Below are positions 42,495-51,838 of a stretch of 64,000 nt of DNA, piece by piece (the stretch's first letter is position 1; each line of letters opens with the position of its first letter). Under the pieces are notes generated by a model. It saw nothing but the letters and a program-made list of their open reading frames with translations. It did not search any database and had not been told where the DNA came from. The position numbers and the translations under genes are program-made. Source of the stretch: Hyalangium versicolor. Lineage in GTDB: Bacteria > Myxococcota > Myxococcia > Myxococcales > Myxococcaceae. The stretch spans positions 1 to 64,000 of the forward strand of contig NZ_JAHXBF010000046.1 of the NCBI RefSeq assembly GCF_020103695.1, given 5' to 3'.

Positions 42495-43430
42495 TCAGCG
42501 AGGCCCGGTGGTACGGGGCCTCGCGTCGTCCTCTCCCAGGAGCTGGCTGATGCTCAGCTCGAGCTGGCTGTCGAGGACGGCGAGGAAGCTCTTGAAGTCG
42601 CGGGTGGTGAGGCCCAGCCGGGACTGCAGGCGGCGTCGGGTCTCCTCGTAGACGGTTTGCCGAGCACTCTTCAACCAGCGGGAGATCGTCCCTTGATTGA
42701 CGCGGTAGAGCGTGGCCAGCTCGTAGGTCGAGAGCTGGTCGACGAAGTAGAGGCGGAGCAGATGGCGCTCGTCGTCCGACAGCCCGCTGAAGGCCTCGCG
42801 CACGGCTGCCTTGAAGTCGGCGTGGTAGCGCCGCTTGATGAGGTCCAGCTCCGCGTCGAGCCCCGGTGCGGGCAGGGCCTTGAAGATCGTCTCCGCCTCC
42901 CGGTCGGGCGCGGGCTTCTCGGCCATGCGCTGCCGGGTGGCGATGCGCACGGCGGTTATTCGCACCCAGCCCATCAACGAGCCTCGGCCCGAGTACTCGG
43001 CCAGCTTGGGTTTCTCCGGAGGAGCGGCGACCAGGAGCTTCTCGCGCGCCAGCTGGCACACGTCGTCGATCATCGCCGCGGGCTGTCCCGGGCTCTTGAG
43101 CAGCTTGGGCAGCTTCGCGAGGTATTGCCGCTCGAAGGCAGCAATGGCCGTGGGGACACCCCGCAGACACGCGCACGCCAGGTAGAGCTCCTCCGTGGAC
43201 ACCTGCTCGAGGAGCGACTCGACGGAGACGGGAGGGTTCGTGTCGGACAGGCGCTCAGCGAGGTGCGCGACGAACACCGTGGGAGGGAGCTCCACTCCAG
43301 GCCATTGGGTGCGGGAGCCCTCCCAGGCGCTGGCCAGCAGGGGCTCGAGCGCGGCGGGATCGGGCTGTGGAACGAAGCGCACCTTCGCGTGCGCGAGAAA
43401 CGTCGCCGCCAGCCCGGACACCTGTTCCAT
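42495..43430 (-). CDS. Sigma-70 family factor (TIGR03001-like, myxobacterial)
   Basis: A 311-residue sigma factor. The N-terminal ~150 residues are a family-specific helical region. Region 2 appears around EYSGRGSLMGWVRITAVRIATR. Region 4 is FSGLSDDERHLLRLYFVDQLS, then TYELATLYRVNQGTISRWL, a clear helix-turn-helix. The layout fits the group I know as TIGR03001, found in myxobacteria next to large kinases. The ATG at 43430 begins MEQVSGLAATFL. It is divergent from the kinase-STAND-FGE gene, whose N-terminus carries an anti-sigma-type zinc finger, so that protein is the likely regulator. Confidence 0.88.
   Translation of the reverse strand: MEQVSGLAATFLAHAKVRFVPQPDPAALEPLLASAWEGSRTQWPGVELPPTVFVAHLAERLSDTNPPVSVESLLEQVSTEELYLACACLRGVPTAIAAFERQYLAKLPKLLKSPGQPAAMIDDVCQLAREKLLVAAPPEKPKLAEYSGRGSLMGWVRITAVRIATRQRMAEKPAPDREAETIFKALPAPGLDAELDLIKRRYHADFKAAVREAFSGLSDDERHLLRLYFVDQLSTYELATLYRVNQGTISRWLKSARQTVYEETRRRLQSRLGLTTRDFKSFLAVLDSQLELSISQLLGEDDARPRTTGPR
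42498..42524 (+). terminator. Hairpin within the 3' end of the sigma gene
   Basis: GCGAGGCCC (42498-42506) and GGGCCTCGC (42516-42524) form a perfect 9-bp stem. It begins 17 bases after the ADYC gene stop and lies in the last codons of the convergent sigma gene, so it may end the plus-strand transcript. Confidence 0.5.
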
Positions 43431-43470
43431 TGCCGATGCAGTACCACGCGTTTTGCCAGACCCGCAATGT

Positions 43471-43487
43471 GTGCCATTGAATGGCAC
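43471..43487. promoter_or_regulatory. 17-bp palindrome between the divergent sigma and kinase genes
   Basis: GTGCCATT-G-AATGGCAC is a perfect palindrome with 8-base arms. It lies 41 bases before the sigma-factor ATG (43430) and 33 bases before the kinase ATG (43521). Placed so, one regulator could control both transcripts. It does not fit the sigma-54 -24/-12 spacing. Confidence 0.7.
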
Positions 43488-43520
43488 CCGGCCGGTCGCT
43501 AGCCTGAGGTCATTCCCTCC

Positions 43521-46500
43521 ATGAGTCTGTCGAAGGTGAACGACGACGGGGCATCCGCGGCCGATTGTCTGACGGACGAGGTCCTGCTGGACATCGTCGA
43601 TGGCCGGTTGCCGGACGGTGAACTCGCCCTGGTGCACCGCCATGCCGCCGGGTGCGAGGCCTGCCGGAGCCTCATCGTTTCCATCACTCGCGGTGGATTG
43701 GGCTCGGACGAGGCGGAGCTGGAGGAGACCGCCCCCGCTGCCGTCGAGCAGGGTTCACATGGGGTGGACTGGACTCCTCCCGATGCGTTCGACGAGTTCC
43801 GCATCGAGCGTCTGCTCGGGCGTGGCGGCATGGGCGTGGTCTACCTGGCGCACGACACCCGGTTGGATCGACGCGTGGCGATCAAGTTCATCGCCGCGAG
43901 TCACCCGGAACCCTGGGTTCGCGAGTATTTCGAGACTGAGGCCCGTGCGTTGGCTCGGTTGCAGCACCCGAATGTCGTCAATGTGTTTCGTGTCGGCGAG
44001 GTGAATGGCCATCCGTTCATCGTCTCCGAGTACGTGGTGGGGGAGAGTCTGGCGGAGCTCCCCCTGCCGGTGGAGTGGCGGCGGGTATTGAAGGTGGGCG
44101 TCGGGCTGGCTCGGGGGCTCGCGGCGGCGCATCGCCATGGCGTGCTCCACCGGGACCTCAAGCCTTCCAACGTGCTGCTCACCGAGGAAGGGCAGGTGAA
44201 GCTGCTCGACTTCGGGTTGGCTGAGCGCTTCGAGCCTGGAGAGGACACTTCATCGGTCGCGTCCCAACTCATGGTGGGGACGTTGCCGTATATGGCGCCC
44301 GAGCTCCTGGGGCGCGCTCCGGCCACTCCGCGCAGCGATATCTATGCCCTGGGCCTCATCCTCCACGAGCTGTGTACCGGCGAGATGCCCCGCCGTACGA
44401 CCGGCCGGCCCGAGGAGGCTCCTTCTCCACCGCTCGCGCCCGGGCCAGGGGCGGATCCGGACTTTGCCGCCGTCATCGCGCAATGCCTGTCGCGCGATCC
44501 GCTCGATCGGTTCGCCTCGGCCGAGGCCCTCTGTGAGGTGCTCGAGCACCTGGAGCGGGTGAGCGAGCCTGCTCCATTGGTGGCGGGCAATCCGTACCGC
44601 GGGCTCGCACCCTTCGAGGCCGAGCATCGGGATGTCTTCTTCGGACGCGACGCCGACATCCGCGCGGTGATCGAGCGGTTGCGCTACCGCCCCCTGGTCC
44701 TGGTGGCCGGGGATTCTGGGGTCGGCAAGTCTTCTCTGTGCCGTGCTGGGGTGCTGCCACGTGTGGCCGCGGGCGCCCTGGATGACGGCCGCGGGCGGAC
44801 GACGATCACCCTCTGGCCCGGAGCCCGTCCGCTGGAGGCCCTGGCTGCCGCGCTCGCGCCGGTGCTCGGGCGGAAGGAGGCGGAGCTCGTCACCGAGCTC
44901 GAGGGGCCGTCGGCGTGGCTTGGCAGGGCGCTGCGTGATGTGCACAACGACGGGCGGAGCCTGCTCCTCTTCGTCGACCAGTTGGAAGAGCTGATCACCC
45001 TCTCGGATGCCACCCAGGCCGCGCACTTCACCCGTGTCCTCGGAGAGCTCGCCCTGCCGGCGGCCGGGGTGCGTGTGCTGCTGGCGGTGCGCGGTGATTT
45101 CCTGACGCGCCTTTGCGCCCTGCCAGGGCTGGGCGAGGAGGCCGAGCGGGCGCTCTACATCCTTCGTCCCATGTCACCAGAGGGCGAGCGCGAGGCCATC
45201 GTCGGTCCCGCGCGCAGCCGCGGTGTGGTCTTCGAGTCCCACCGGCTCATCCAGACGCTCGTCGCATCCACGGCGAACGGCGCGGGGAGCCTGCCCCTCT
45301 TGCAGTTCGCGCTCGCGGAGCTGTGGGAGCGGCGCAGCGCGGCGCAGGAGCTCATCACCGAGGCCGCGCTTGAAGCGATGGGCGGCGTGGCCGGAGCGCT
45401 GTCACGGCATGCGGACGGCGTGCTGATGCGTCTGAAGCCCGCCGAGCGCGAGGCGGCACGGCGCCTCTTGATTCGGCTCGTGACAGCGGAGGGCACGCGC
45501 GTCGAGCGCGGCGAGGAGGAGCTGCTCGAGGCCTCGAATGAGGCTTCTCGCGCCGCACTCCGCGCGCTGGTGGAGGGCCGGCTGCTGCACACCCGCACCG
45601 TGGGAGGCCAGCCTCGCTGCGAGGTTGCCCACGACTCACTCATCCAGAGCTGGGACACGCTGCGGAGCTGGCTTGACGCCGACATCGGCCATCGCGCGGT
45701 GCGCAAGCGGCTCGAGGCAGCGAGCGCGGAGTGGGAGCGCATGCTCCGCGCCAAGGAGGCGCTCTGGAGGCAGCGCCAGCTCGACGAGGCGCGGCTGCTC
45801 GACACTTCCACGCTCGGGCCGAGCGAGCGCGCCTTCCTCCAGGCCTCCCGGCGTGCCGTGGCGCGGGAGCGGTGGGGCCGGTCGCTCGTCGTGCTCGGGA
45901 TCGTGCTCGCAGGAGGTGTCTCCTATGGTGGGGTCCGCCTGCAGGCGAGCCTCGCGGAGACGCGCCACACCGCCGCCCAGATCGAGGAGGCTCAGGCCGC
46001 GCTCTCGGAGGGGCGGTCCCTCTCGGAGCGAGCCAGTTCGCGGCGGGAGGAGGCGCTGGCGGTGTTCGATGGCCGTCCTTCTCCCTCCGTGGATCCGGAG
46101 ATCCTGGCGGGGCCTCGTGCCTTCGGGCAGACCACCCGGCGGCAGTGGGCGGAGGCGCTCGCCCTGCGCGATCAGGCTGACACGGCCTACGTCCATGCGA
46201 GCCAGATCCTCGAGAAGGCGCTGGATCGGGATCGCACCCACGCGGGCCTGCGCCGGCTGCTCGCGGAGGTCACCTACGAGCGGGTGTTGCTCGCCGAGCG
46301 GTTCCACCAACAGAGCGAGCGAGCCGAGCGGATGCTGCGCCTGAAGCAGATGGTGGAGACCTCGAAGGAGGGGGCCATGTGGCGCGAGCGGCTCGAGGCT
46401 CGCGCCGAGCTCGAACTGGTGACGGAGCCTCCTGGCGCGCATGTCGAGATCGAGCGTTACACCCCAGCGCAAGGGGCGCTGCGGCGAGAGCCTGTTCCGG

Positions 46501-47492
46501 AGGCCAGCGCCCTGGGTCCCACGCCCCTGGCCCGCGTGCTGCTGCCGGAGGGCTCCTACCTCCTCCACTTCACCCACCCTGGGCGAGCGCCGGTGGACGT
46601 GCCGGTGCTGCTCACCCATGGTGCCCATGAGCGGGTCCACCTCGTGATGCCGACGTCGGTGCCCGAGGGCTTCGTCTACGTCCCCCCAGGCTGCTTCCTG
46701 CTGGGGAGCGCGGAGCCGGAGGTGATGCGGATCAACCTGCTCAGCCCGCCGCTCCACCGGTTCTGTCTCAGCGAGGGCTACCTCATCGGGCGGACGGAGG
46801 TAACCATGGGCGACTGGCTGGACTACCTGAACGATCTGCCTCCGGACGCGCCCGCGAGGCGCATCCTCGAGCAGCCGCACTTCGGTCCGTCCGGCGCGGT
46901 CACGCTGCGTTGGGAGCGGGGCGCGGGCTGGGTCTTCACGCTCTACCGCTCGGAGGACATCGTCATCACGGCGAGAGAGGGAGAGCCCTTCCAGTATCCG
47001 GCACGCCCCCAGCGAGGCACGGCCGACTGGCGCAAGTTCCCCCTGGTGGGCATCTCCGCTGTGGACCTGGGCGGGTACTTCTACTGGCTCGACCGGACGA
47101 AGCGCCTGCCGGGGGCACGCCTGTGTACCCAGCACGAGTGGGAGTACGCCGCGAGGGGCGCGGACGGCCGCCGCTACCCCCATGGCGACGAGCTCGGGCC
47201 GGATGATGCCAACATCGACACGACGTATGACAGGCAGCCCACGGACTTCGGGCCGGACATGGTCGGCTCGCACCCGGCCTCGGTGAGCCCGTTCGGGTTG
47301 GTGGACATGTCGGGGAACGCCTACGAGCTTGCCAGGTCCGTGACACCGGAGCTTGGGCGCGTCGTCTACCGGGGAGGAGCCTGGTACTACGACTCCCTGG
47401 CTGCGTATATCGTGAACATCTCGGCCGGGGATCCGACGCAGCGAGACGCCGCGATTGGCGTGCGAGTCTGCGCCTCCTTCTCTCCCCGGTAA
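43521..47492 (+). CDS. Zinc-finger / Ser-Thr kinase / STAND NTPase / FGE-sulfatase transmembrane fusion
   Basis: A 1323-residue multidomain protein. Residues 1-50 hold an anti-sigma-type zinc finger (HAAGCEAC: H41, C45, C48). The kinase domain (about 93-345) shows GRGGMGVVYLA, LHRDLKPSN, LLDFGLAE and YMAPELLG. A STAND-type NTPase (about 358-750) follows PYRGLAPFEAEHRDVFFGRD, with Walker A AGDSGVGKSS and Walker B LLLFVDQLEEL. One membrane span (about 784-803) and a coiled region come next, then a PEGA-like beta module (about 957-1040). The C-terminal FGE-sulfatase domain (1047-1323) shows GFVYVPPGCFLLGS, RTEVTMGDWLDYLN, LCTQHEWEYAARG and VDMSGNAYELARS. The kinase and NTPase would be cytoplasmic and the FGE domain periplasmic. 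It is divergent from a sigma factor and 16 bases before a TPR-CHAT gene. Confidence 0.93.
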   Translation: MSLSKVNDDGASAADCLTDEVLLDIVDGRLPDGELALVHRHAAGCEACRSLIVSITRGGLGSDEAELEETAPAAVEQGSHGVDWTPPDAFDEFRIERLLGRGGMGVVYLAHDTRLDRRVAIKFIAASHPEPWVREYFETEARALARLQHPNVVNVFRVGEVNGHPFIVSEYVVGESLAELPLPVEWRRVLKVGVGLARGLAAAHRHGVLHRDLKPSNVLLTEEGQVKLLDFGLAERFEPGEDTSSVASQLMVGTLPYMAPELLGRAPATPRSDIYALGLILHELCTGEMPRRTTGRPEEAPSPPLAPGPGADPDFAAVIAQCLSRDPLDRFASAEALCEVLEHLERVSEPAPLVAGNPYRGLAPFEAEHRDVFFGRDADIRAVIERLRYRPLVLVAGDSGVGKSSLCRAGVLPRVAAGALDDGRGRTTITLWPGARPLEALAAALAPVLGRKEAELVTELEGPSAWLGRALRDVHNDGRSLLLFVDQLEELITLSDATQAAHFTRVLGELALPAAGVRVLLAVRGDFLTRLCALPGLGEEAERALYILRPMSPEGEREAIVGPARSRGVVFESHRLIQTLVASTANGAGSLPLLQFALAELWERRSAAQELITEAALEAMGGVAGALSRHADGVLMRLKPAEREAARRLLIRLVTAEGTRVERGEEELLEASNEASRAALRALVEGRLLHTRTVGGQPRCEVAHDSLIQSWDTLRSWLDADIGHRAVRKRLEAASAEWERMLRAKEALWRQRQLDEARLLDTSTLGPSERAFLQASRRAVARERWGRSLVVLGIVLAGGVSYGGVRLQASLAETRHTAAQIEEAQAALSEGRSLSERASSRREEALAVFDGRPSPSVDPEILAGPRAFGQTTRRQWAEALALRDQADTAYVHASQILEKALDRDRTHAGLRRLLAEVTYERVLLAERFHQQSERAERMLRLKQMVETSKEGAMWRERLEARAELELVTEPPGAHVEIERYTPAQGALRREPVPEASALGPTPLARVLLPEGSYLLHFTHPGRAPVDVPVLLTHGAHERVHLVMPTSVPEGFVYVPPGCFLLGSAEPEVMRINLLSPPLHRFCLSEGYLIGRTEVTMGDWLDYLNDLPPDAPARRILEQPHFGPSGAVTLRWERGAGWVFTLYRSEDIVITAREGEPFQYPARPQRGTADWRKFPLVGISAVDLGGYFYWLDRTKRLPGARLCTQHEWEYAARGADGRRYPHGDELGPDDANIDTTYDRQPTDFGPDMVGSHPASVSPFGLVDMSGNAYELARSVTPELGRVVYRGGAWYYDSLAAYIVNISAGDPTQRDAAIGVRVCASFSPR

Positions 47493-47508
47493 TACCGGAG
47501 GAGAGTTC

Positions 47509-50500
47509 ATGAGGCAGGGCGCGAGGTGGCTGGCGATCGCGCTCGTGTGTTGGACAGGGGGTGTGGCGTCGGGAGCAGGGCGCGCCGATGCGCGGCTGCA
47601 GGAAGCCCAGAAGGCCTTCGAAGAGGCGACGAGGCTCCGGGAAGCGGGCCGGTACGCGGAGGCGATCGCCCTGGGCGAGCGTGCGCTGGCCTTGCGAGAA
47701 GCTGCGCTCGGGCGCACGAACCCGGAGGTGGCCCGATGCCTGGAGTTGCTGGGAACCTTGCACCTGAATCAGGGGGACACGGCCGGAGCCGAGCCGTTGC
47801 TCCAGCGTGGACTGGACATCCAGGCTGCGACGCTCGGCAAGGAGCATCCCGATGTCGCCACTTCGCTCGATGACCTGGGCCGGCTCTACTCCACGCAGGG
47901 GCTCTACGCCCGGGCCGAGCCGCTCTACCAGCGAGCGCTGGCGATCCGCGAGGCGGTGCTCGGCAAGCGCCATCCGGACGTGGCCTCCACGCTGAACAAC
48001 CTCGCGGTCCTCTATGCGAACCAGGGGCTCTATGAGAGGGCCTTACCGTTCTACGAGCGAGCACTCTCCATCTGGGAGTCGAGCCTCGGCCCGAAGCACC
48101 CCCATGTGGCCACGCTGCTCAACAACCTGGCCCGGCTCTACCAGGCCCAGGGGCTGTACAAGCAAGCCGAGCCGCTCTACCAGCGTGCGCTCTCCATCAA
48201 GGAAGCGGTGCGCGGCAAGAACCATCCATCCTTTGCCCAGACCCTCAACAACCTCGCGATCCTCTACACAGAGCAGGGGTTGTACGAGCGCGCCGAACCG
48301 CTCTACCAGCGCGCTCTCTCCATCCTGGAGGGAGCGCTCGGCAAGAACCATCCGGACATCAGCTATCCGCTCAACAACCTCGCCAGCCTCTACATGGAGC
48401 AGGGCTTCCATGGCCGTGCGGGACCGCCCTATGAGCGCGCGCTCGCCATCCGCGAGAAGGCCCTGGGCGCCAGGCACCCGCTCGTCGCGGACTCCCTGGG
48501 AAACCTCGCCAGCCTCTACTCGGCGCAGGGGCTCTACGCTCGGGCTGAGCCGCTCTGCCAGAGGGCGCTCTCCATCCAGGAGGCGGTGCTGGGGAAGAAC
48601 CACCCGGATGTGGCCTCCACGCTGAACAACCTCGCCATCCTCTATGCGAACCAGGGGCTGTATGAGCGGGCCCGGCCACTCCTCGAGCGCGCTCTCTCCA
48701 TCCGGGAGGCGGTTCTCGGCAAGGACCACCCCGACGTGGCCAGCACGATCAACAACCTGGCCCTCTCCTATGCAGAGCAGGGGAACTACGGCCGCGCGGG
48801 GGCGCTCTTCGAGCGTGCGCTCGCCATCTACGAGAAGAGCCTGGGCAGCAGGCATCCCCTCGTGGCCAACGTGCTCAACAACCTGGCGCGGATCCGGCTG
48901 GCTCAGCAGCGCCTGGATGAGGCTCTGCCGCTGTACACGCGTGCATTCGCCATCTCCGAGCAGCGCCTGCGCCAGGAGGCACTCGACTTCTCGGAGTCGC
49001 GCCTGGCCAGCTTCCTCCAATACCTGCGAGCCGATGAGGAGCGTCTCTATGCGCTCCTGCGAGCCCATCCAAGTGATGCCCGGGTCCGGCGCCTGGCACT
49101 CAGCGCCGCGCTCCTGCTCAAGGGCCGCTCCGTCGAGGAGACCGCCGACACCTCGCGCATCATCTATCGGAGCCTGGGCTTCCAGGATCGAGAAGCCCTG
49201 GACCGCTTGCGAGGACTTCGGACCCGGCTCGCGAAGCAGTCCCTGGATGGGCCTGGCCCTCTCAATCCCGTCGAGTACCAGCGTCACCTCGAGACACTCG
49301 CCCGCCAGGGAGATGCCCTCGAGGCGGAGCTCGCCCGACGGTCCGCGCCGCTGCGCGCGCTGGCGGGGTTGCCCTCTCCCGGGGAGATCGTCGATCGCGT
49401 CGCCGCGTCGCTCCCCAAGGACAGCGCGCTCGTCGAGTTCATCGCCTACTCGGATCGTCCTCTTCTGCCGAGGCCTGGTGCGTCCGCAGCCAAGGGGGCC
49501 GGCCAGCTCCGCTATCTGGCGCTGGTGCTGGCGCCCGGTGTAGACATCCGTGCCCTGGACCTGGGACCCGCCGCGCCCATCGATGGCGCTGCCTCACGTT
49601 TGCGCAGTGCCCTGGCCGATCGGGATGCCTCCTTCCAGGCGATGGCCCAGGAACTCTACCGGCGGGTCTTCCAACCGCTGCTGCCGTTGCTGAACCACTC
49701 CCAGCGGCTCCTGCTCTCGCCGGACGGGCAGCTCGGCCTCGTTCCGTTCGCGGCCCTGCACGATGGCCGCCAGTTCCTCGTCGACGCCTTCGACATCACC
49801 TATCTCACCTCTGGCAAGGACGTGCTGCCTCGTACGCAGGACATGGCTCCCTCCTCGCGGGTGGTGGTCCTGGCGGATCCCGACTTCACTCCTCCGCCCC
49901 GGATGTCTGTCGCTTCATCCCAGGGAGTGCCTGGACAGGCCGAGCGCTCCACGAGTCTCGAGAGCTTCTTCTCCTCGGTGCGCTCGGACCTGGCGGAGCG
50001 GTCCTGGACGCCGCTGCCCGGCACGCGCCGGGAGGCCGAGGCCATCCGACGGCTGATTCCCCAGACGCAGCTCTTCCTGGGCGCGGAGGCCACCAAGGAG
50101 CGGCTGCTGAACCTGCCCACACCGGGCGTGCTGCACCTGGCCACGCACGGCTTCTTTCTCGAAGACGCGCCTGTGCCCGAAGGCGCTCGTGCCCTGGGCA
50201 ACTTTGGTGCGCTGGGGCGTGCGCCTCCCTTGGCGCGCCTGCCGGATCCGTTGCTGCGCTCAGGTCTCGTTCTTGCGGGAACGCGCGCCTTGACGCCTTC
50301 CTCATCCGGCGCCGCGAAGTCCGCCCCCGACAGCAGCATGGTGACAGCGCTGGAGCTTGCAGGGCTGAACCTGTGGGGCACGCAGTTGGTGGTGCTGTCG
50401 GCGTGCGACACGGGACGAGGGGACGTGAAGCTCGGCCAGGGTGTGTACGGGCTGAGACGCGCCTTTGTGGTGGCGGGAGCGGAGACGGTGGTGATGAGCC

Positions 50501-50718
50501 TCTGGAAGGTGAACGACGAGACGACGCGGCAACTGATGGAGTCCTACTACCGCAACCTGCTCGAGGGGCAGGGCCGAGCCGCCGCGCTGCGTGAGGCGAT
50601 GCGCGCGTTGCGTCACAGCCAGCCACATCCCCATTACTGGGCGCCCTTCATCGTGGTGGGGCGGGATGCGCCGCTGCGCGCACTCAAGGCGGATTCCCGG
50701 AAAGAGGCGGGAGAGTAG
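47509..50718 (+). CDS. Exported TPR-CHAT protease
   Basis: A 1069-residue protein with a signal peptide (WLAIALVCWTGGVASGAG). Residues ~40-470 contain about ten 42-residue kinesin-light-chain-type TPRs on the plan A.PLYQRAL.I.EA.LG..HPDVA..LNNLA.LY..QG.Y. A helical linker follows, then a CHAT (caspase-like) domain from about residue 620. The catalytic His lies in LHLATHGFF (near 877) and the Cys in VVLSACDTGRG (near 966). CHAT proteases cut partner proteins, as in the TPR-CHAT of type III-E CRISPR systems. Here the signal peptide places it in the periplasm, on the same side as the FGE domain of the upstream gene's product. GGAGGAG lies before the ATG. It is co-transcribed with the kinase fusion. 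Confidence 0.92.
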   Translation: MRQGARWLAIALVCWTGGVASGAGRADARLQEAQKAFEEATRLREAGRYAEAIALGERALALREAALGRTNPEVARCLELLGTLHLNQGDTAGAEPLLQRGLDIQAATLGKEHPDVATSLDDLGRLYSTQGLYARAEPLYQRALAIREAVLGKRHPDVASTLNNLAVLYANQGLYERALPFYERALSIWESSLGPKHPHVATLLNNLARLYQAQGLYKQAEPLYQRALSIKEAVRGKNHPSFAQTLNNLAILYTEQGLYERAEPLYQRALSILEGALGKNHPDISYPLNNLASLYMEQGFHGRAGPPYERALAIREKALGARHPLVADSLGNLASLYSAQGLYARAEPLCQRALSIQEAVLGKNHPDVASTLNNLAILYANQGLYERARPLLERALSIREAVLGKDHPDVASTINNLALSYAEQGNYGRAGALFERALAIYEKSLGSRHPLVANVLNNLARIRLAQQRLDEALPLYTRAFAISEQRLRQEALDFSESRLASFLQYLRADEERLYALLRAHPSDARVRRLALSAALLLKGRSVEETADTSRIIYRSLGFQDREALDRLRGLRTRLAKQSLDGPGPLNPVEYQRHLETLARQGDALEAELARRSAPLRALAGLPSPGEIVDRVAASLPKDSALVEFIAYSDRPLLPRPGASAAKGAGQLRYLALVLAPGVDIRALDLGPAAPIDGAASRLRSALADRDASFQAMAQELYRRVFQPLLPLLNHSQRLLLSPDGQLGLVPFAALHDGRQFLVDAFDITYLTSGKDVLPRTQDMAPSSRVVVLADPDFTPPPRMSVASSQGVPGQAERSTSLESFFSSVRSDLAERSWTPLPGTRREAEAIRRLIPQTQLFLGAEATKERLLNLPTPGVLHLATHGFFLEDAPVPEGARALGNFGALGRAPPLARLPDPLLRSGLVLAGTRALTPSSSGAAKSAPDSSMVTALELAGLNLWGTQLVVLSACDTGRGDVKLGQGVYGLRRAFVVAGAETVVMSLWKVNDETTRQLMESYYRNLLEGQGRAAALREAMRALRHSQPHPHYWAPFIVVGRDAPLRALKADSRKEAGE

Positions 50719-50845
50719 TTACAGGGACCACGGAAAGCGGATCTCCTGATCAGCGCGAGAGGTCAGCGGCGCTTGGGATTTCGGGGGTTCCGTCCCGAAA
50801 CGCTGCCTCGCTTCTTCGTGTCAGGGAGCCACTCGCTCGCGCGAA

Positions 50846-51523
50846 GTGAGCACCCTCGTGAACAATCACATCTCACAGATACGAAGGCGTCTCAGCGAGG
50901 CAGCCGCGGTGCTGCTGTTCGTTGCTCCCGCTCCACTATCCGTGGAGCTGTGTGTCACTGACCGCGTGCCAGGCGCGGAGCCGGTCATTCTTCAAGAACC
51001 GGCACGGGAGGCCGAGCGATCCATCCCGGTATCGGGACTGAGTGGTCTGGCTGCTGTCGAGAGCTGGGAGCACTCCGTGCCTGTGCGCCAGGACGGTACG
51101 GTGTGGGCGTGGGGATACAACGGCTTCGGCGAGCTCGTGGGAGAGACCGTGGCCCCTTCGCTCGCTCCCGTCTCGATGTCCGAGCTGATGGGAACTTCCG
51201 CCCTCGACACCGCTCCCACTCGGCTGACGCGCAAAGACAATCAGACCGGGGAGCAGGGGAATCTCGGCGTGATTCCACACTGGGTGAGCATCGTTCCTCG
51301 CCGCCTGTCGCTCTCCAGGGACTCCAGGCCTTTGAATACCTCTGTCACCCGCAGCGCCTCGCGCCCCCTGGCTCGGAGGCTCGAGCTCACTGTCGGGCAG
51401 TGGCTACCCAAGTCCGACCTTGGACCCGATGAAGGCATGAACGCCGGGCGCGTGAGCCTTTCCATGCATCATTTTTCAGCTCGGTGCCTCAATCCTCTGG
51501 GGATTTCTGGGCGGCCCTCCTGA
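50846..51523 (+). pseudogene. Remnant of an RCC1-repeat surface protein
   Basis: The GTG-started frame begins with a signal-like segment (AAAVLLFVAPAPLSVEL). It then has one recognisable RCC1 repeat: VSGLSGLAAVESWEHS, VPVRQDGTVWAWGYNGFGEL, then LAPVSMSEL, ending near 51185. Intact myxobacterial RCC1 proteins have many such repeats. Downstream the frame loses protein character until the stop at 51523, and no further repeats are found in other frames. It is a broken gene. Confidence 0.65.
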
Positions 51524-51838
51524 GCCGATTTTCGGCAGAGGGGTGTCACCAGAGCAGGGTGCTGGAGGCGGTGGTGGCTCGCGTGACCGAGGGGAGGGGG
51601 GACCTCGGTGGGGCGCCCACATGAACTTCGGGGGGAGGTTTCACGGGAGGCTCCGGCAGGGATGACGGAGCCTCGGGTCCCCCGCCTCCAGCGCCCTGCC
51701 TCGTCTGCTGCGTTCGGCCTGAAAAGGCGCCTCGAGATTCCCTGCATCATTTTCGGGCTCGTGGGCTCACTTCGGCAGCGGGGGGGGATTTTCGGCCCGC
51801 ATGTGCCCTCGACTCAGAAGGCAAGGAGCCGTTCAACG
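51186..51838. other. Degenerate non-coding stretch with hairpins and repeated motifs
   Basis: About 650 bases without a convincing gene. Two imperfect copies of a motif beginning TGCATCATTTT occur near 51468 and 51742. A TTTTCGGC element occurs near 51524 and 51789. Hairpins at 51586-51609 (7-bp stem) and 51647-51674 (GAGGCTCCG/CGGAGCCTC, 9-bp stem) lie between them. It looks like the scar of a mobile element or deletion, but no transposase fragment was recognised. Confidence 0.5.

Noticed and set aside
43471-43500. Sigma-54 promoter at TGGCAC
   Set aside because: On both strands the distance to any TTGC-like element is wrong for a -24/-12 promoter. The palindrome is the better reading.
45636-47717. 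Minus-strand open frame of 693 codons
   Set aside because: Shadow of the kinase-STAND-FGE gene; no protein-like motifs.
47600-48900. CRISPR or other short DNA repeat array
   Set aside because: The 126-bp periodicity is imperfect and in frame. It comes from the 42-residue TPRs of the CHAT protein.
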